Shown here one piece after another: positions 1-9,065 of a stretch of 64,000 bases of DNA; within the stretch, counting starts at the first letter, position 1; every line of letters begins with the position of its first letter. Under the pieces are notes generated by a model that was not told the origin of the DNA, did no database searches, and was given only the letters and a program-made list of their open reading frames with translations. Location: assembly GCF_000511385.1 (NCBI RefSeq), contig NC_023137.1, positions 325,001-389,000 of the forward strand. Reading direction: 5' to 3'. The position numbers and the translations under genes are program-made. This DNA is from Phaeobacter gallaeciensis DSM 26640. Its GTDB lineage: Bacteria; Pseudomonadota; Alphaproteobacteria; Rhodobacterales; Rhodobacteraceae.

Positions 1-1
1 C

Positions 2-250
2 TTAGTCCATGAAATGACACCATTTCAGCTGGCGGCCTTCCATGATCTGGTGGCGATGTCCGGGTCCTTGGTCCTTGGGTTCGCAGCGGCAAAGGGCTGG
101 CGCCCGGCGGATCAGATCTGGGAGATGTCCCGGCTGGATGAGCTGTGGCAGGAGCAGCAATGGGGCCAGGACGAAGAGGCCCAGGCCACCGCAGACCTGA
201 AACGTCATGCGTTTTTACACGCTAAGCGGTTCTATGATTTTTCCTGTTAG
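2..250 (+). CDS. ATP12 family F1-ATPase assembly chaperone, C-terminal part (5' truncated by window edge)
   Basis: The open frame enters from the left edge without a start and ends at TAG 248-250, giving the last 82 residues. The tail carries a TPFQLAAFHDLVAMSGSLVLG stretch split by the family pattern, an acidic WGQDEEAQ segment and a closing FLHAKRFYDF, all typical as I recall of the ATP12 C-terminus in alphaproteobacteria. ATP12 helps assemble the alpha subunit into F1 ATP synthase. There is no signal peptide question here because the N-terminus is missing. A methionine at 14 is internal and should not be taken as the start. Confidence 0.85.
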   Translation, partial: LVHEMTPFQLAAFHDLVAMSGSLVLGFAAAKGWRPADQIWEMSRLDELWQEQQWGQDEEAQATADLKRHAFLHAKRFYDFSC

Positions 251-479
251 CGCAATTAATTACCTAAAACGCGACGTTGCCGCAAAATTCGTTCGCGGCC
301 ATGGAAATGTTCTCTATACGGCCATCGAAATTCCTGATCACGCACTTGACGTTTGTTGATGAATGCGACCACACTTGGTCGCGAAACGGGGAAAATCCTG
401 TTTCAACACCTATCTCCGGCATGGCTGGTGCCGGGCAAAAAGAGCCGCCAAATAGGCGGACAATCAGGAAGAGGTAAAC

Positions 480-1496
480 ATGAAGAATAAGGTAATTTTG
501 GGTGCGCTGACTGTTGCTGGTCTGGCCGCCGGTGCCGCTGCGGCGGGAACGCTGGACGACGTCAAGGCCCGTGGCAAGCTGAACTGCGGCGTGACCACTG
601 GTCTGGTCGGCTTTGCAGCGCCCAATGCCAATGGCGAATGGGAAGGTTTTGACGTTGCTGTCTGCCGCGCGGTTGCTGCGGCTGTACTGGGCGACTCGAC
701 CGCCGTTGAATTCGTGCCGACCACCGGCAAAACTCGCTTCACCGCTCTGGCCTCCGGCGAGATCGACATGCTGGCGCGTAACACCACCTGGACCTTCAGC
801 CGCGATGTCGACCTGAAGTTCGAATTCGTTGGTGTGAACTACTACGACGGTCAGGGCTTCATGGTTCCCAAGGAACTGGGCGTGTCCTCCGCGAAGGAAC
901 TGGACGGCGCGACCGTCTGTATCCAGACCGGTACCACAACCGAGCTGAACCTGGCGGACTTCTTCCGCTCCAACAACATCAGCTATGAGCCGGTTCCGAT
1001 CGAAACCAACGCTGAAGCACAGCAGCAGTATCTGGCTGGCGCCTGTGACGTTTACACCACTGACGCCTCTGGTCTGGCCGCTACCCGCGCGACCTTCGAT
1101 GATCCTTCGGCGCATGCTCTGCTGCCCGAAATCATCTCCAAAGAGCCGCTCGGCCCGCTGGTTCGTCACGGCGACCACGAGTGGGGCGACGTTGTCCGCT
1201 GGAGCCTGAACGCACTGGTTGCAGCTGAAGAGCTGGGCGTGACCTCCGCCAACATCGGCGAGATGGCTGCAGGTACCGAGAACCCGGAAATCAACCGTCT
1301 GCTGGGCACCGAAGGTACCCTGGGCGAGATGCTGGGTCTGTCGGCTGACTGGGCGAAAAACGCCATCGGCGCTGGCGGCAACTACGGTGAAGTCTTTGCG
1401 AAAAACATCGGCGAAGACACTCCGATTGGTCTGGCACGCGGTCTGAACGCACAGTGGACCGAAGGCGGCCTGCTCTACGCACCGCCCTTCCGCTAA
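480..1496 (+). CDS. aapJ: Amino-acid ABC transporter substrate-binding protein (AapJ/BztA type)
   Basis: Periplasmic receptor of a general L-amino-acid importer. The 338-residue product starts with a positively charged, alanine-rich signal peptide of about 22 residues (MKNKVILGALTVAGLAAG) and continues as a type 3 solute-binding protein with the family segments CGVTTGLVGFAAPN and DVYTTDASGLAA. Length and order match AapJ of rhizobia and BztA of Rhodobacter capsulatus. The start ATG follows a GAGG site at about 470. It is first of four genes whose other members are two long permeases and an ATPase, but a hairpin separates it from them, which would let the receptor be made in excess. The name bztA is equally suitable. 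Confidence 0.95.
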   Translation: MKNKVILGALTVAGLAAGAAAAGTLDDVKARGKLNCGVTTGLVGFAAPNANGEWEGFDVAVCRAVAAAVLGDSTAVEFVPTTGKTRFTALASGEIDMLARNTTWTFSRDVDLKFEFVGVNYYDGQGFMVPKELGVSSAKELDGATVCIQTGTTTELNLADFFRSNNISYEPVPIETNAEAQQQYLAGACDVYTTDASGLAATRATFDDPSAHALLPEIISKEPLGPLVRHGDHEWGDVVRWSLNALVAAEELGVTSANIGEMAAGTENPEINRLLGTEGTLGEMLGLSADWAKNAIGAGGNYGEVFAKNIGEDTPIGLARGLNAQWTEGGLLYAPPFR

Positions 1497-1510
1497 GAAC
1501 GACTGAGGAA

Positions 1511-1540
1511 AGGGCGCAGGACCAACCTGCGCCCTTTTTT
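1511..1540 (+). terminator. Intercistronic hairpin with T-run after aapJ
   Basis: A perfect 10-bp stem AGGGCGCAGG (1511-1520) pairs with 1526-1535 around an ACCAA loop and runs into six T. It lies 14 bases after the receptor stop and about 100 bases before the permease gene. It is either a partial terminator or a 3'-end stabiliser that raises receptor expression over the membrane components. Confidence 0.8.
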
Positions 1541-1639
1541 CCTACCGACCTATCCTAACAAAAACGCTTGAGGTCTGACGCGAGCAGGGAACCAACCCCG
1601 CCGAGCAGTTGACCTATAAGCCACGGGGATCACACATTC

Positions 1640-2872
1640 ATGTCAACTCTCACTGACCCTCCAAAGGCACAGTTTCAGCTGTCCATGTTGGTCAACGATA
1701 CCCGCTATCGTTCGTTGACCTTCCAGGCGATTGCTGCACTGGTTCTGGCCTTGGCCATCTGGTATCTGGGGAACAACCTTATTCAGAACCTGCGGGCCGC
1801 GGGTCTGAATATTTCATACGGGTTCCTTGGGGATCCATCCGGTTACGATATCAACCAGCGTCTGATCGAATATGACAGCCAGTCCAGCCACGCGCGTGCG
1901 GCGGTTGTTGGTGTTCTGAACACGCTGCTGGTGGCCGTTCTTGCCTGTATCACTGCCACCATCTTTGGTGTGATTGCGGGTGTTCTGCGCCTGTCGAACA
2001 ACTGGCTCGTCTCCAAACTGATGGCCGTTTATGTGGAAATTTTCCGCAATATTCCGGTTCTGATCTGGATCATCATCATTTTCACCATCATGACCGCCGT
2101 GATGCCGGGGCCTCGGGAATTCCGGGGTGACAACGCCACGTCGAGCATGCTGTTTGACCTCTTCGCCTTCACCAACCGGGGTGTTTACATCCCGATGCCC
2201 TGGTTCGAGAGCGGTTTCTTCGCCTCGGGTGCGATGAACTGGCTGGTGATCATCGCAGTGTTGGTCGGGTCCTTCCTTGTGATGCGCAGGGTTGAGGCCA
2301 ACGCGACCAAGACGCAGGAAAAGACTGGCGTGCGTCCCAACACCAAGCTGATTGCCCTGGGCGTCTGGTTGGTGCCGCTGGCGCTGGTCCTGTTTGTCAT
2401 GGGTCTGTCCTGGGAAGTGCCTGAGCTGAAAGGCTTCAACTTCAAAGGCGGTATTAAAATCGGTGGTCCGCTGATTGCCCTGTGGTTTGCCTTGTCGATC
2501 TACACCGGTGCCTTCATCGCGGAAAACGTGCGTGCGGGTATTCAGGCCATCAATAAGGGTCAGACCGAAGCTGCCGCAGCACTGGGTCTGCGTCCGGGCC
2601 GGATCATGAACCTCGTGGTGCTGCCGCAGGCGCTGCGCGTCATCATTCCGCCGCTGATCTCCAACTTCCTCAACATCACCAAGAACTCCTCGCTGGCGAT
2701 TGCTGTGGGCTATGCCGACATCACCGCGACCCTGGGCGGCATTACGCTGAACCAGACCGGCCGCGCCATCGAATGCGTGCTGCTGCTGATGTTGTTCTAT
2801 CTCACCGCGTCGCTGCTCATCTCCATGGTGATGAACGTCTACAACGCATCTGTGAAACTGAAGGAGCGCTGA
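1640..2872 (+). CDS. aapQ: Amino-acid ABC transporter permease (AapQ/BztB type)
   Basis: First membrane subunit of the importer, 410 residues. It is longer than most polar amino-acid permeases because it carries a large insert after the first transmembrane segments, a trait of AapQ/BztB. Transmembrane stretches include about residues 29-50, 92-115 and 130-155. The EAA loop that docks on the ATPase is visible near the C-terminal third as EAAAALGLRPGRI. A close paralogue, the AapM permease, follows after three bases. ATG 1640 is the only start that keeps the usual short cytoplasmic N-terminus. Confidence 0.94.
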   Translation: MSTLTDPPKAQFQLSMLVNDTRYRSLTFQAIAALVLALAIWYLGNNLIQNLRAAGLNISYGFLGDPSGYDINQRLIEYDSQSSHARAAVVGVLNTLLVAVLACITATIFGVIAGVLRLSNNWLVSKLMAVYVEIFRNIPVLIWIIIIFTIMTAVMPGPREFRGDNATSSMLFDLFAFTNRGVYIPMPWFESGFFASGAMNWLVIIAVLVGSFLVMRRVEANATKTQEKTGVRPNTKLIALGVWLVPLALVLFVMGLSWEVPELKGFNFKGGIKIGGPLIALWFALSIYTGAFIAENVRAGIQAINKGQTEAAAALGLRPGRIMNLVVLPQALRVIIPPLISNFLNITKNSSLAIAVGYADITATLGGITLNQTGRAIECVLLLMLFYLTASLLISMVMNVYNASVKLKER

Positions 2873-2875
2873 GAC

Positions 2876-4174
2876 ATGAGCGATACACACGCACAAACTG
2901 TCGCCTTTGTCCGCGAAACCCAGATCCCACCGGCGCCGCCGCCGGGCCGCGAGACCGGGGTCTATAAATGGATGCGCGAGAATCTGTTCTCCAGCATCCC
3001 CAATTCGATCCTGACCTTGGCTGCGCTGGCGCTGATTTATGCTCTGCTGAGCAGCACCCTGCCGTGGTTGCTGAACGGTGTCTGGACCACCAACTCTCTC
3101 GCGGAATGCCGTGAGGTTCTGGACGGTAAGGTTGGCGCCTGTTTCTCGGTCCTGACTGAGCGTTGGAACCAGCTGCTCTATGGCTTCAAATATCCGGGGA
3201 CGGAATATTGGCGCCCCAATCTGGCATTGGTGCTGTTGTTGGTCGCATTGGCACCGGTGCTGTTCTTTGATCTGCCGCGCAAGCTCTTGGCTTTCACTGC
3301 GATCTATCCGTTTCTGGCCTTCTGGCTGATCTGGGGTGGCTCCATTCTGGTGCCCATCGTTGCGCTGCTTGGTTTTGTTGCTGCCGGGTTCGTGTTTCAG
3401 AGATTCGGCAAGGGCAGCTTTGCTCTGGGGTTCTTCGGAGCGATTGTTGCGGCGATTTTTGTCTGGAATATCGGTGGGCTGCTGATCCCGGAAGGGGCGT
3501 CTGACAACGCAATGCTGTCGGCTGTGCCCTCACGGGATTTGGGCGGCTTCATGCTGAACATGATGCTGGGTGTAACCTGTGTGTCGCTGTCGGTGCCGCT
3601 GGGTATCGCGCTGGCACTGGGGCGTCAGTCCAACATGCCGCTGATCAAGTGGATCTGCGTCGTCTTCATTGAATTCGTGCGTGGCGTGCCGCTGATCACC
3701 CTGCTGTTCGTGGCATCGGTGATGCTGTCCTACTTCTTCCCGCCAGATGCCACCGTGGACCTGTTCCTGCGTGTGGTCATCATGATCACCCTGTTCTCTG
3801 CGGCGTATATCGCCGAAGTGATCCGGGGCGGTTTGGCCGCGCTGCCCAAGGGGCAGTATGAAGCAGCAGACAGTCTGGGGCTGGATTATCCGCAGGCGAT
3901 GCGCCTGATTATCCTGCCGCAGGCCCTTAAGATCTCGATCCCCGGTATCGTGAATGTGGCCGTTGGCCTGTTCAAGGATACCACGCTGGTGTCGGTCATT
4001 TCGATGTTCGACCTGGTGGGCATGATCCGTGGCCCGATTCTCGCCTCCACTGAGTGGAACGGCGTTTATTGGGAACTCCTCGGCTTTGCCGCCTTCCTGT
4101 TCTTCATCGTCTGCTACGGCATCTCTCAATACTCACAGTGGCTTGAGCGTCGTCTCGCCACCGATCACCACTAA
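2876..4174 (+). CDS. aapM: Amino-acid ABC transporter permease (AapM/BztC type)
   Basis: Second membrane subunit, 432 residues, with an even longer N-terminal half than AapQ (several hydrophobic helices between about residues 40 and 210) before the conserved permease core. The EAA loop reads YEAADSLGLDYPQAMRL. An AAGGAG ribosome site lies in the last codons of the preceding gene at 2861-2866. The pair AapQ and AapM should form a heterodimer, as in BztB/BztC. Twelve bases separate it from the ATPase gene, consistent with one transcript. Confidence 0.94.
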   Translation: MSDTHAQTVAFVRETQIPPAPPPGRETGVYKWMRENLFSSIPNSILTLAALALIYALLSSTLPWLLNGVWTTNSLAECREVLDGKVGACFSVLTERWNQLLYGFKYPGTEYWRPNLALVLLLVALAPVLFFDLPRKLLAFTAIYPFLAFWLIWGGSILVPIVALLGFVAAGFVFQRFGKGSFALGFFGAIVAAIFVWNIGGLLIPEGASDNAMLSAVPSRDLGGFMLNMMLGVTCVSLSVPLGIALALGRQSNMPLIKWICVVFIEFVRGVPLITLLFVASVMLSYFFPPDATVDLFLRVVIMITLFSAAYIAEVIRGGLAALPKGQYEAADSLGLDYPQAMRLIILPQALKISIPGIVNVAVGLFKDTTLVSVISMFDLVGMIRGPILASTEWNGVYWELLGFAAFLFFIVCYGISQYSQWLERRLATDHH

Positions 4175-4186
4175 GGAGTTCAACAT

Positions 4187-4978
4187 ATGTCTGAACTTAT
4201 GTCCGACCGCGCCATCGACCGCTCCAAAATGCAGGTGAGCGACGAGGTTGCTATCGAAATCAACAATATGAATAAGTGGTATGGCTCATTCCATGTGCTG
4301 CGCGACATCAATCTGACCGTCAATCAGGGCGAGCGGATTGTTATCGCGGGGCCGTCGGGCTCCGGCAAATCCACCCTGATCCGCTGCCTGAACGCGCTGG
4401 AAGAACACCAGCAGGGCAAGATCGTGGTGGATGGCACGGAGCTGTCCAACGACCTCAAGAACATCGACAAGATCCGGTCCGAGGTTGGCATGGTGTTCCA
4501 GCACTTCAACCTTTTCCCGCATCTGACGATCTTGGAGAACTGCACGCTGGCGCCGATCTGGGTGCGCAAGACGCCCAAGAAAGAAGCCGAAGAGCGGGCA
4601 ATGCACTTCTTGGAGAAGGTGAAGATCCCCGACCAGGCGCATAAATATCCCGGCATGCTCTCCGGTGGTCAGCAGCAGCGTGTGGCGATTGCCCGCTCGC
4701 TGTGCATGATGCCGCGGATCATGCTGTTTGATGAGCCGACATCGGCACTGGACCCTGAGATGATCAAAGAGGTGCTCGACACCATGATCGAGCTCGCGGA
4801 AGAGGGTATGACCATGCTCTGTGTGACGCATGAGATGGGCTTTGCCCGTCAGGTGGCGAACCGCGTGATCTTTATGGACGCGGGTCAGATCGTGGAGCAG
4901 AATGAGCCGGAAGAGTTCTTCAACAATCCGCAGAGCGAGCGTACCAAGCTGTTCCTGAGCCAGATCCTCGGCCACTGA
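4187..4978 (+). CDS. aapP: Amino-acid ABC transporter ATP-binding protein (AapP/BztD type)
   Basis: Cytoplasmic ATPase that powers the importer, 263 residues. Walker [10 protein letters not shown] is at residues 55-63, the signature is LSGGQQQR, Walker B is IMLFDEP, and the switch histidine lies in [11 protein letters not shown]. These are the full polar amino-acid ATPase set with no missing catalytic residue. AAGGAG at 4172-4177 precedes the first ATG by a normal distance. A second ATG four codons in ([11 protein letters not shown]) is also possible. It is last in the aap operon and is followed by a strong terminator. Confidence 0.95.
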   Translation: MSELMSDRAIDRSKMQVSDEVAIEINNMNKWYGSFHVLRDINLTVNQGERIVIAGPSGSGKSTLIRCLNALEEHQQGKIVVDGTELSNDLKNIDKIRSEVGMVFQHFNLFPHLTILENCTLAPIWVRKTPKKEAEERAMHFLEKVKIPDQAHKYPGMLSGGQQQRVAIARSLCMMPRIMLFDEPTSALDPEMIKEVLDTMIELAEEGMTMLCVTHEMGFARQVANRVIFMDAGQIVEQNEPEEFFNNPQSERTKLFLSQILGH

Positions 4979-5000
4979 GGTCTGTCTGCTATGATACTGA

Positions 5001-5030
5001 AAAGGCCGGGCATCTGCCCGGCCTTTTTTG
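5001..5030 (+). terminator. Rho-independent terminator of the aap operon
   Basis: An 11-bp stem AAAGGCCGGGC (5001-5011) pairs perfectly with 5016-5026 around ATCT and runs into T residues. It sits 22 bases after the aapP stop. Confidence 0.92.
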
Positions 5031-5095
5031 GTTTGTGACCCTGGCGAGGGGCAGTGTCGGGGAGCACCGGCAGGGGGCGCTGCCCCCTGACCCCC

Positions 5096-5117
5096 GGAGT
5101 ATTTCTGGAAAGATGAC
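5096..5117 (+). repeat. Dispersed 22-bp intergenic motif, copy A
   Basis: GGAGTATTT, one variable base, TGGAAAGATGAC. It is directly preceded by a GC-rich inverted repeat at about 5070-5088 (CAGGGGG...CCCCCTG). It lies between the aap terminator and the convergent DUF411 gene. A copy with 21 of 22 bases identical is at 35981-36002 and a weaker one at 32933-32954. Confidence 0.7.
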
Positions 5118-5137
5118 AGGGCGCGGTTGCGCAGAGG

Positions 5138-5596
5138 TTAGCCGTGGTGCGCAAAAATCTCGCTGGTGCCATCTTCCCGGATCAGCAGCGTGGCGAAGGG
5201 CGCGATGTTGTCGCCCATCTCCATGCCAGGAGAACCGATTGGCATGCCGGGCACGCTGAGGCCGTGGGCACCCCGGCGTTCTGCGAGAAGACGGGTGATA
5301 TCTTGTGCTGGCACATGACCTTCGATCACATAGCCCGCGATCATTGCAGTGTGGCAGGAGGCCAGCGCATCGGTGATGCCGAGCCGGGACTTCATATGCC
5401 AGAGCTGATCATCGCTGACATTCCGGACCTCTGTCTGGAAGCCTGAGGTGATGAGGTGGTTCACCCATCCGGTGCAGCAGCCACAGCTGGGAGATTTCAT
5501 CACCTCAATCACCGGGGTGGCGTCTGTGACGGCCCATGCGCCTGTGGCGACGGGCAGCGTAGCGGTGGCGGTGAGCAGAAAGGATCGGCGGTTCAT
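5138..5596 (-). CDS. DUF411 domain protein, exported, probable metal-linked
   Basis: A 152-residue product. It begins MNRRSFLLTATATLPVATGA, a signal peptide with a paired arginine that could be Tat-dependent. The mature part opens with a redox-like cysteine cluster SPSCGCC (C38, C40, C41) followed by GWVNHL, the hallmark of DUF411. A second conserved patch is SCHTAMIAGYVIEGHVPA. DUF411 proteins are often found near copper or other metal genes, but none is next door, so the metal link is inference from the family. The upstream ATG at 5824 is in the same frame but lies before the signal peptide and is rejected. Confidence 0.85.
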   Translation of the reverse strand: MNRRSFLLTATATLPVATGAWAVTDATPVIEVMKSPSCGCCTGWVNHLITSGFQTEVRNVSDDQLWHMKSRLGITDALASCHTAMIAGYVIEGHVPAQDITRLLAERRGAHGLSVPGMPIGSPGMEMGDNIAPFATLLIREDGTSEIFAHHG

Positions 5597-5804
5597 ATCA
5601 GGGAGGCTCCATTTGCGTGGTCTCAAGTCCGACGGATGGTAGGGGATATCTGCGAGAGGGGGCGTATGGGTTCCCGCGTGGGAGCGACAGGATGCCACAG
5701 ATGCGGCGTCACGCCCAATGGGAGTGGTTGCATGGTGACGCAGCTGCGACGGGCGGGCGATCCCGGCGGTGGCACTTTGAAGGTGTGGGCTGGCGAGCCG
5801 TCCG

Positions 5805-6302
5805 TCAGGCGCCCAGCAACTCACGCGGGACAGTGAATTCCGCGACCTTGCCGCTGCTCCACGTCAGATCGGCCCAGCTATCGATATCGAAGCGGGCGAT
5901 CAGCGTGGCGCCCGTGGGGAAGTCGTCAAATCGGGAATGATCCGGCGGGTGACGGACAATGGAATGTGCAAATGCAGCCAGCCCGGGGTTATGGCCCAGA
6001 ATCAGCACCTGCTTGTGTTCGGCCTCACGCAGTACCTGAAACAGGATCTCGGCGCTGGCGTGATAAAGCCGTTCGATAAAGACCGCAGGCGCACCAAGCT
6101 CCATCAGATCACAGGTCTCGCGGGTGCGCTGCGCAGAGGAGGAGATCACCTGATCCGGGATCATCCCGATTTCGCGCAACCAGGTGCCAACGGCCGCGGC
6201 GGAATGGCGGCCACGGTTGTTCAGCGGGCGGGCGTGGTCACTGGGGGCGGAGGTATCCCAGGCGGATTTGGCGTGGCGGGTCAGGATCAGCGTGCAGGTC
6301 AT
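5805..6302 (-). CDS. SixA-like histidine phosphatase family protein
   Basis: A 165-residue histidine-phosphatase-superfamily protein. The catalytic RHG-type motif is present as LTRHAKSAWD with His10, as in SixA and related phosphohistidine phosphatases. Later residues SSSAQRTRET (second arginine) and LILGHNPGL (second catalytic histidine) complete the active site. The true substrate cannot be told from sequence; SixA removes phosphate from histidine phosphotransfer proteins. Its ATG overlaps the TGA of the upstream Fe-S protein gene (ATGA at 6299-6302), so the two are likely translated together. Confidence 0.85.
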   Translation of the reverse strand: MTCTLILTRHAKSAWDTSAPSDHARPLNNRGRHSAAAVGTWLREIGMIPDQVISSSAQRTRETCDLMELGAPAVFIERLYHASAEILFQVLREAEHKQVLILGHNPGLAAFAHSIVRHPPDHSRFDDFPTGATLIARFDIDSWADLTWSSGKVAEFTVPRELLGA

Positions 6303-7078
6303 TTTATGTGAAAATACCTCATGTGATGGGCGGTTTGCGCCGGGAGACGGTCAGCGCCTGCGCTCAGCGGGCAGGCGCGGCGGGCGAGACAGCCAGCGGA
6401 CAGGCAGGACGTGCCTTCTGGGCTGTCCAGATGGTCATGGCAGGCTTCCAGATCATAGGGGCCACCATCGTTCAGGGCGGCCACCGGGCAGGTGGTTACG
6501 CAGGGGCGGGTATCGCAGGTGAGGCAGGGGGCCTCGGCTCGTGGTGGTGGTGGCAGGTCAAAAGGAGTGGTGAAATAAAGCGCGCCGCGAAAGGAAATCA
6601 TCATACCGTAGCGATCATGCACCAGCATTTGCGACGGGGATGTGAAACATCGACCCGTTGCCAGCGCCCAGTCCACAAAAGGCGCATAGGGCGGGCCTGT
6701 GAAGGGGAAGGCCGGGGTGGCCTGCCACGCCGCTGCCAATGCGGTGATGACGCGGCGCGACCAGCGGTCAACCGGGTCGGTAGCGCCGTCCTGCGCCTCT
6801 GGGCTGCCGCCGAAGTGTGTCCAGAAGGACGGCGCCGTGCCCAGCAGGATCAACGTGCCATGTTGGGTGCTGGGGGCGGCATCCACGGGCCAGGAAGCGC
6901 CCGGGAACCGGGACATCTCTGCGTGCGAGGGATGAAGGCTGCCGTAGATATCCAACCCAAGCTTTTCGGCAGCGTTTTGCAGCCGGATATAGCTTGAGGT
7001 TGTCTCAACAGGGTCAGCGACTGGGGCCGTTGCAGTATCTAAGGCAACGGTCCTGTCCGTGTCGGGGGGGCTGGTCAT
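6299..7078 (-). CDS. Ferredoxin-like Fe-S cluster protein related to the QueG C-terminal region
   Basis: A 259-residue protein with two cysteine clusters near the C-terminus: CLTCDTRPCVTTCP and a second one spread over CHDHL...SCLSAGC...CP. They resemble the twin 4Fe-4S region of epoxyqueuosine reductase. The N-terminal part has segments such as HGTLILLGTAPSFW that I cannot assign, and I do not see the full QueG catalytic core, so a tRNA role is not claimed. ATG 7078 is chosen over an in-frame GTG two codons upstream. It overlaps the SixA-like gene by four bases. Confidence 0.7.
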   Translation of the reverse strand: MTSPPDTDRTVALDTATAPVADPVETTSSYIRLQNAAEKLGLDIYGSLHPSHAEMSRFPGASWPVDAAPSTQHGTLILLGTAPSFWTHFGGSPEAQDGATDPVDRWSRRVITALAAAWQATPAFPFTGPPYAPFVDWALATGRCFTSPSQMLVHDRYGMMISFRGALYFTTPFDLPPPPRAEAPCLTCDTRPCVTTCPVAALNDGGPYDLEACHDHLDSPEGTSCLSAGCLARRACPLSAGADRLPAQTAHHMRYFHIK

Positions 7079-7170
7079 AGCCACAGTCTAGCGCAATTTG
7101 GCCAGTTTCCCTAAGGGGATTTCACCGTCGTCAATTCGTCGCAAAGAGCGCTGATGCGCTCAAGCTAGGC

Positions 7171-8034
7171 TCAGGGTCGGATCATCGACCCGGCCCCGTG
7201 GTCGGTGAACAGCTCCAGCAACACCGCATTCGGCACCCGTCCATCGACGATGGTACAGGCCCGCACACCGCTGCGCACCGCAGAGAGGGCGGTTTCCGTC
7301 TTCGGGATCATGCCGCCGATGATCACACCATCGCGGGTCATCGCTTCGACGTCGGCGGCTTTCAACTCGGTCACAACCTCACCTGCGCCGTTCTTGACAC
7401 CCGAAACATCGGTGAGCAGCAGCAGCCGGTCGGCCTTCAACGCGGAGGCAATAGCCCCGGCGGCGGTGTCACCATTGATGTTGAAGGTCTCACCATCGGG
7501 GCCTGCGCCAATGGGGGCAATGACCGGGATCATGTCCTGTTCAAACAGGTGGTGCAGCACGGAGGGGTCCATCTGCGATGGGGTCCCGACAAAGCCGAGC
7601 TCAGGATCCGCCTGGGTACAGGTGATGAGATTTGCATCCTTGCCCGAAAGGCCGACACCGGCGCCACCCTGACGGTTGATCGCCTGCACGATGCGCTTGT
7701 TCACCATGCCGGACAGCACCATTTCAACCACATCCATCGTGGCAGCATCAGTGACCCGCTTGCCGTTCACGAAATCTGACTTGATCTGCAGTTTTTCCAG
7801 CATGGCATTGATCATCGGGCCGCCGCCATGAACGATAACCGGGTTCACGCCGACCTGGCGCATCAGGACGATGTCGCGGGCAAAGGTGTCCATCGCCTCG
7901 TCGCTGCCCATGGCGTGGCCGCCCAGCTTGATCACGACGATGGCACCATCATAGCGCTGCAGATAAGGCAGGGCGCTTGAGAGGGTCTCGGCTGTGGCAA
8001 TCCAATCGCGGTTCATGTCTTGTTTCTTCATCAT
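7171..8034 (-). CDS. argB: Acetylglutamate kinase
   Basis: Phosphorylates N-acetyl-L-glutamate, the second step of arginine synthesis, in the cytoplasm. The 287-residue protein shows the glycine-rich phosphate loop VIKLGGHAM, the substrate loop [32 protein letters not shown] split across the acetylglutamate site, and the late [12 protein letters not shown] segment. Two adjacent ATGs (8034, 8031) follow an AGGGA site; an alternative start at 8016 gives [12 protein letters not shown]. It stands alone on the minus strand with a divergent dehydrogenase gene upstream. Confidence 0.95.
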   Translation of the reverse strand: MMKKQDMNRDWIATAETLSSALPYLQRYDGAIVVIKLGGHAMGSDEAMDTFARDIVLMRQVGVNPVIVHGGGPMINAMLEKLQIKSDFVNGKRVTDAATMDVVEMVLSGMVNKRIVQAINRQGGAGVGLSGKDANLITCTQADPELGFVGTPSQMDPSVLHHLFEQDMIPVIAPIGAGPDGETFNINGDTAAGAIASALKADRLLLLTDVSGVKNGAGEVVTELKAADVEAMTRDGVIIGGMIPKTETALSAVRSGVRACTIVDGRVPNAVLLELFTDHGAGSMIRP

Positions 8035-8246
8035 TGCAATCCCTGGAACTGACCGTCGCAGACGGCGCAGGCTTGGGCCTTGTGTTACGCGGTTCTGTCC
8101 GCTGTGCCAAGCATCGGTCGGAGTATTCGCCCCATTGCAGTTGCCCGTTGGGGTGCTAGGTTCGCCTCAACGTGCCGATGATGCGGCGCCGATTGTCTGA
8201 CTGGCAGACGGAACCTAGGGAGTGGCTTTGGGCCAAGGATGGTAAC

Positions 8247-8975
8247 ATGCGCAAGAAGACCCTGTTGTTGACCGGTGCAAGCCGGGGCATTGGTCACGCG
8301 ACCGTGCAGCGGTTCAATGCCGAAGGCTGGCGGGTGATCACCTGTTCACGCCAGCCCTTTCCTGCCGAATGTCCCTGGGGGGGAGGGCAGGAAAACCATG
8401 TGCAGGTGGACCTCTCCGATCCGACAGACACCATCAACAAGGTGGGGGAGATACAGGAGCTGCTGGACGGGCAGCTGGATGCACTGGTCAACAATGCCGG
8501 CGTGTCGCCAAAGGGGCCAGAGGGCGAGAGGCTCAACACGCTGGACACCGACCTGATGACCTGGGGCAAGGTGTTCCACGTGAATTTCTTTGCTTCCGTG
8601 GTGCTGGCGCGCGGATTGAAGGACGAGCTGGCGGCGGCCAAGGGATCGGTTGTCAATGTGACGTCGATTGCGGGCAGCCGGGTGCATCCCTTTGCCGGGG
8701 CCGCCTATGCCACATCGAAAGCGGCGCTGGCCGCGCTGACCCGCGAGATGGCGCATGATTTCGGCCCGCTGGGGGTTCGTGTGAATGCGATTGCGCCGGG
8801 GGAGGTGGAGACCGCGATTCTATCGCCGGGCACTGACAAGATTGTCGAGAAACTGCCGTTGCAACGTCTCGGCCAGCCGGAAGAGGTGGCAGCGGCGATT
8901 TACTATCTGTGTTCGGACCAAAGCTCTTATATCTCAGGCGCGGAGATCGAAGTGAACGGTGCCCAACACGTCTGA
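8247..8975 (+). CDS. Short-chain dehydrogenase/reductase (SDR) family oxidoreductase
   Basis: A classical SDR of 242 residues, with the NAD(P) loop TGASRGIGHAT at the N-terminus, NNAGVS, the catalytic serine in NVTSIAGSRV, and YATSK with the Tyr and Lys. The C-terminus DQSSYISGAEIEVNGAQ is typical of FabG-like enzymes. The substrate is unknown. ATG 8247 follows AAGGATGG and places the dinucleotide loop at the usual distance. The longer frame from 8172 adds 25 residues unlike the family and is rejected. Confidence 0.9.
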   Translation: MRKKTLLLTGASRGIGHATVQRFNAEGWRVITCSRQPFPAECPWGGGQENHVQVDLSDPTDTINKVGEIQELLDGQLDALVNNAGVSPKGPEGERLNTLDTDLMTWGKVFHVNFFASVVLARGLKDELAAAKGSVVNVTSIAGSRVHPFAGAAYATSKAALAALTREMAHDFGPLGVRVNAIAPGEVETAILSPGTDKIVEKLPLQRLGQPEEVAAAIYYLCSDQSSYISGAEIEVNGAQHV

Positions 8976-9004
8976 GTGCGGCTCTACCTTGCGGGTTAGA
9001 GACA

Positions 9005-9039
9005 AAACGCCCCCGGATCAGCGGATCACGGGGGCGTTT
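9005..9039. terminator. Terminator between convergent SDR and engB genes
   Basis: An 11-bp stem AAACGCCCCCG (9005-9015) pairs with 9029-9039, with T-rich flanks on one side and A-rich on the other, so it can serve both converging genes. Confidence 0.8.
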
Positions 9040-9065
9040 GTCATGTCACTGAAGGCGAGCTGGCG

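Noticed and set aside
264..1178. Minus-strand frame of 304 codons opposite aapJ
   Set aside because: It is the mirror of a well-supported transporter gene in a high-GC genome and shows no family features.
1814..2896. Minus-strand frame of 360 codons opposite aapQ
   Set aside because: Histidine- and glutamine-rich low-complexity translation typical of antisense to a membrane protein; no start site or motif.
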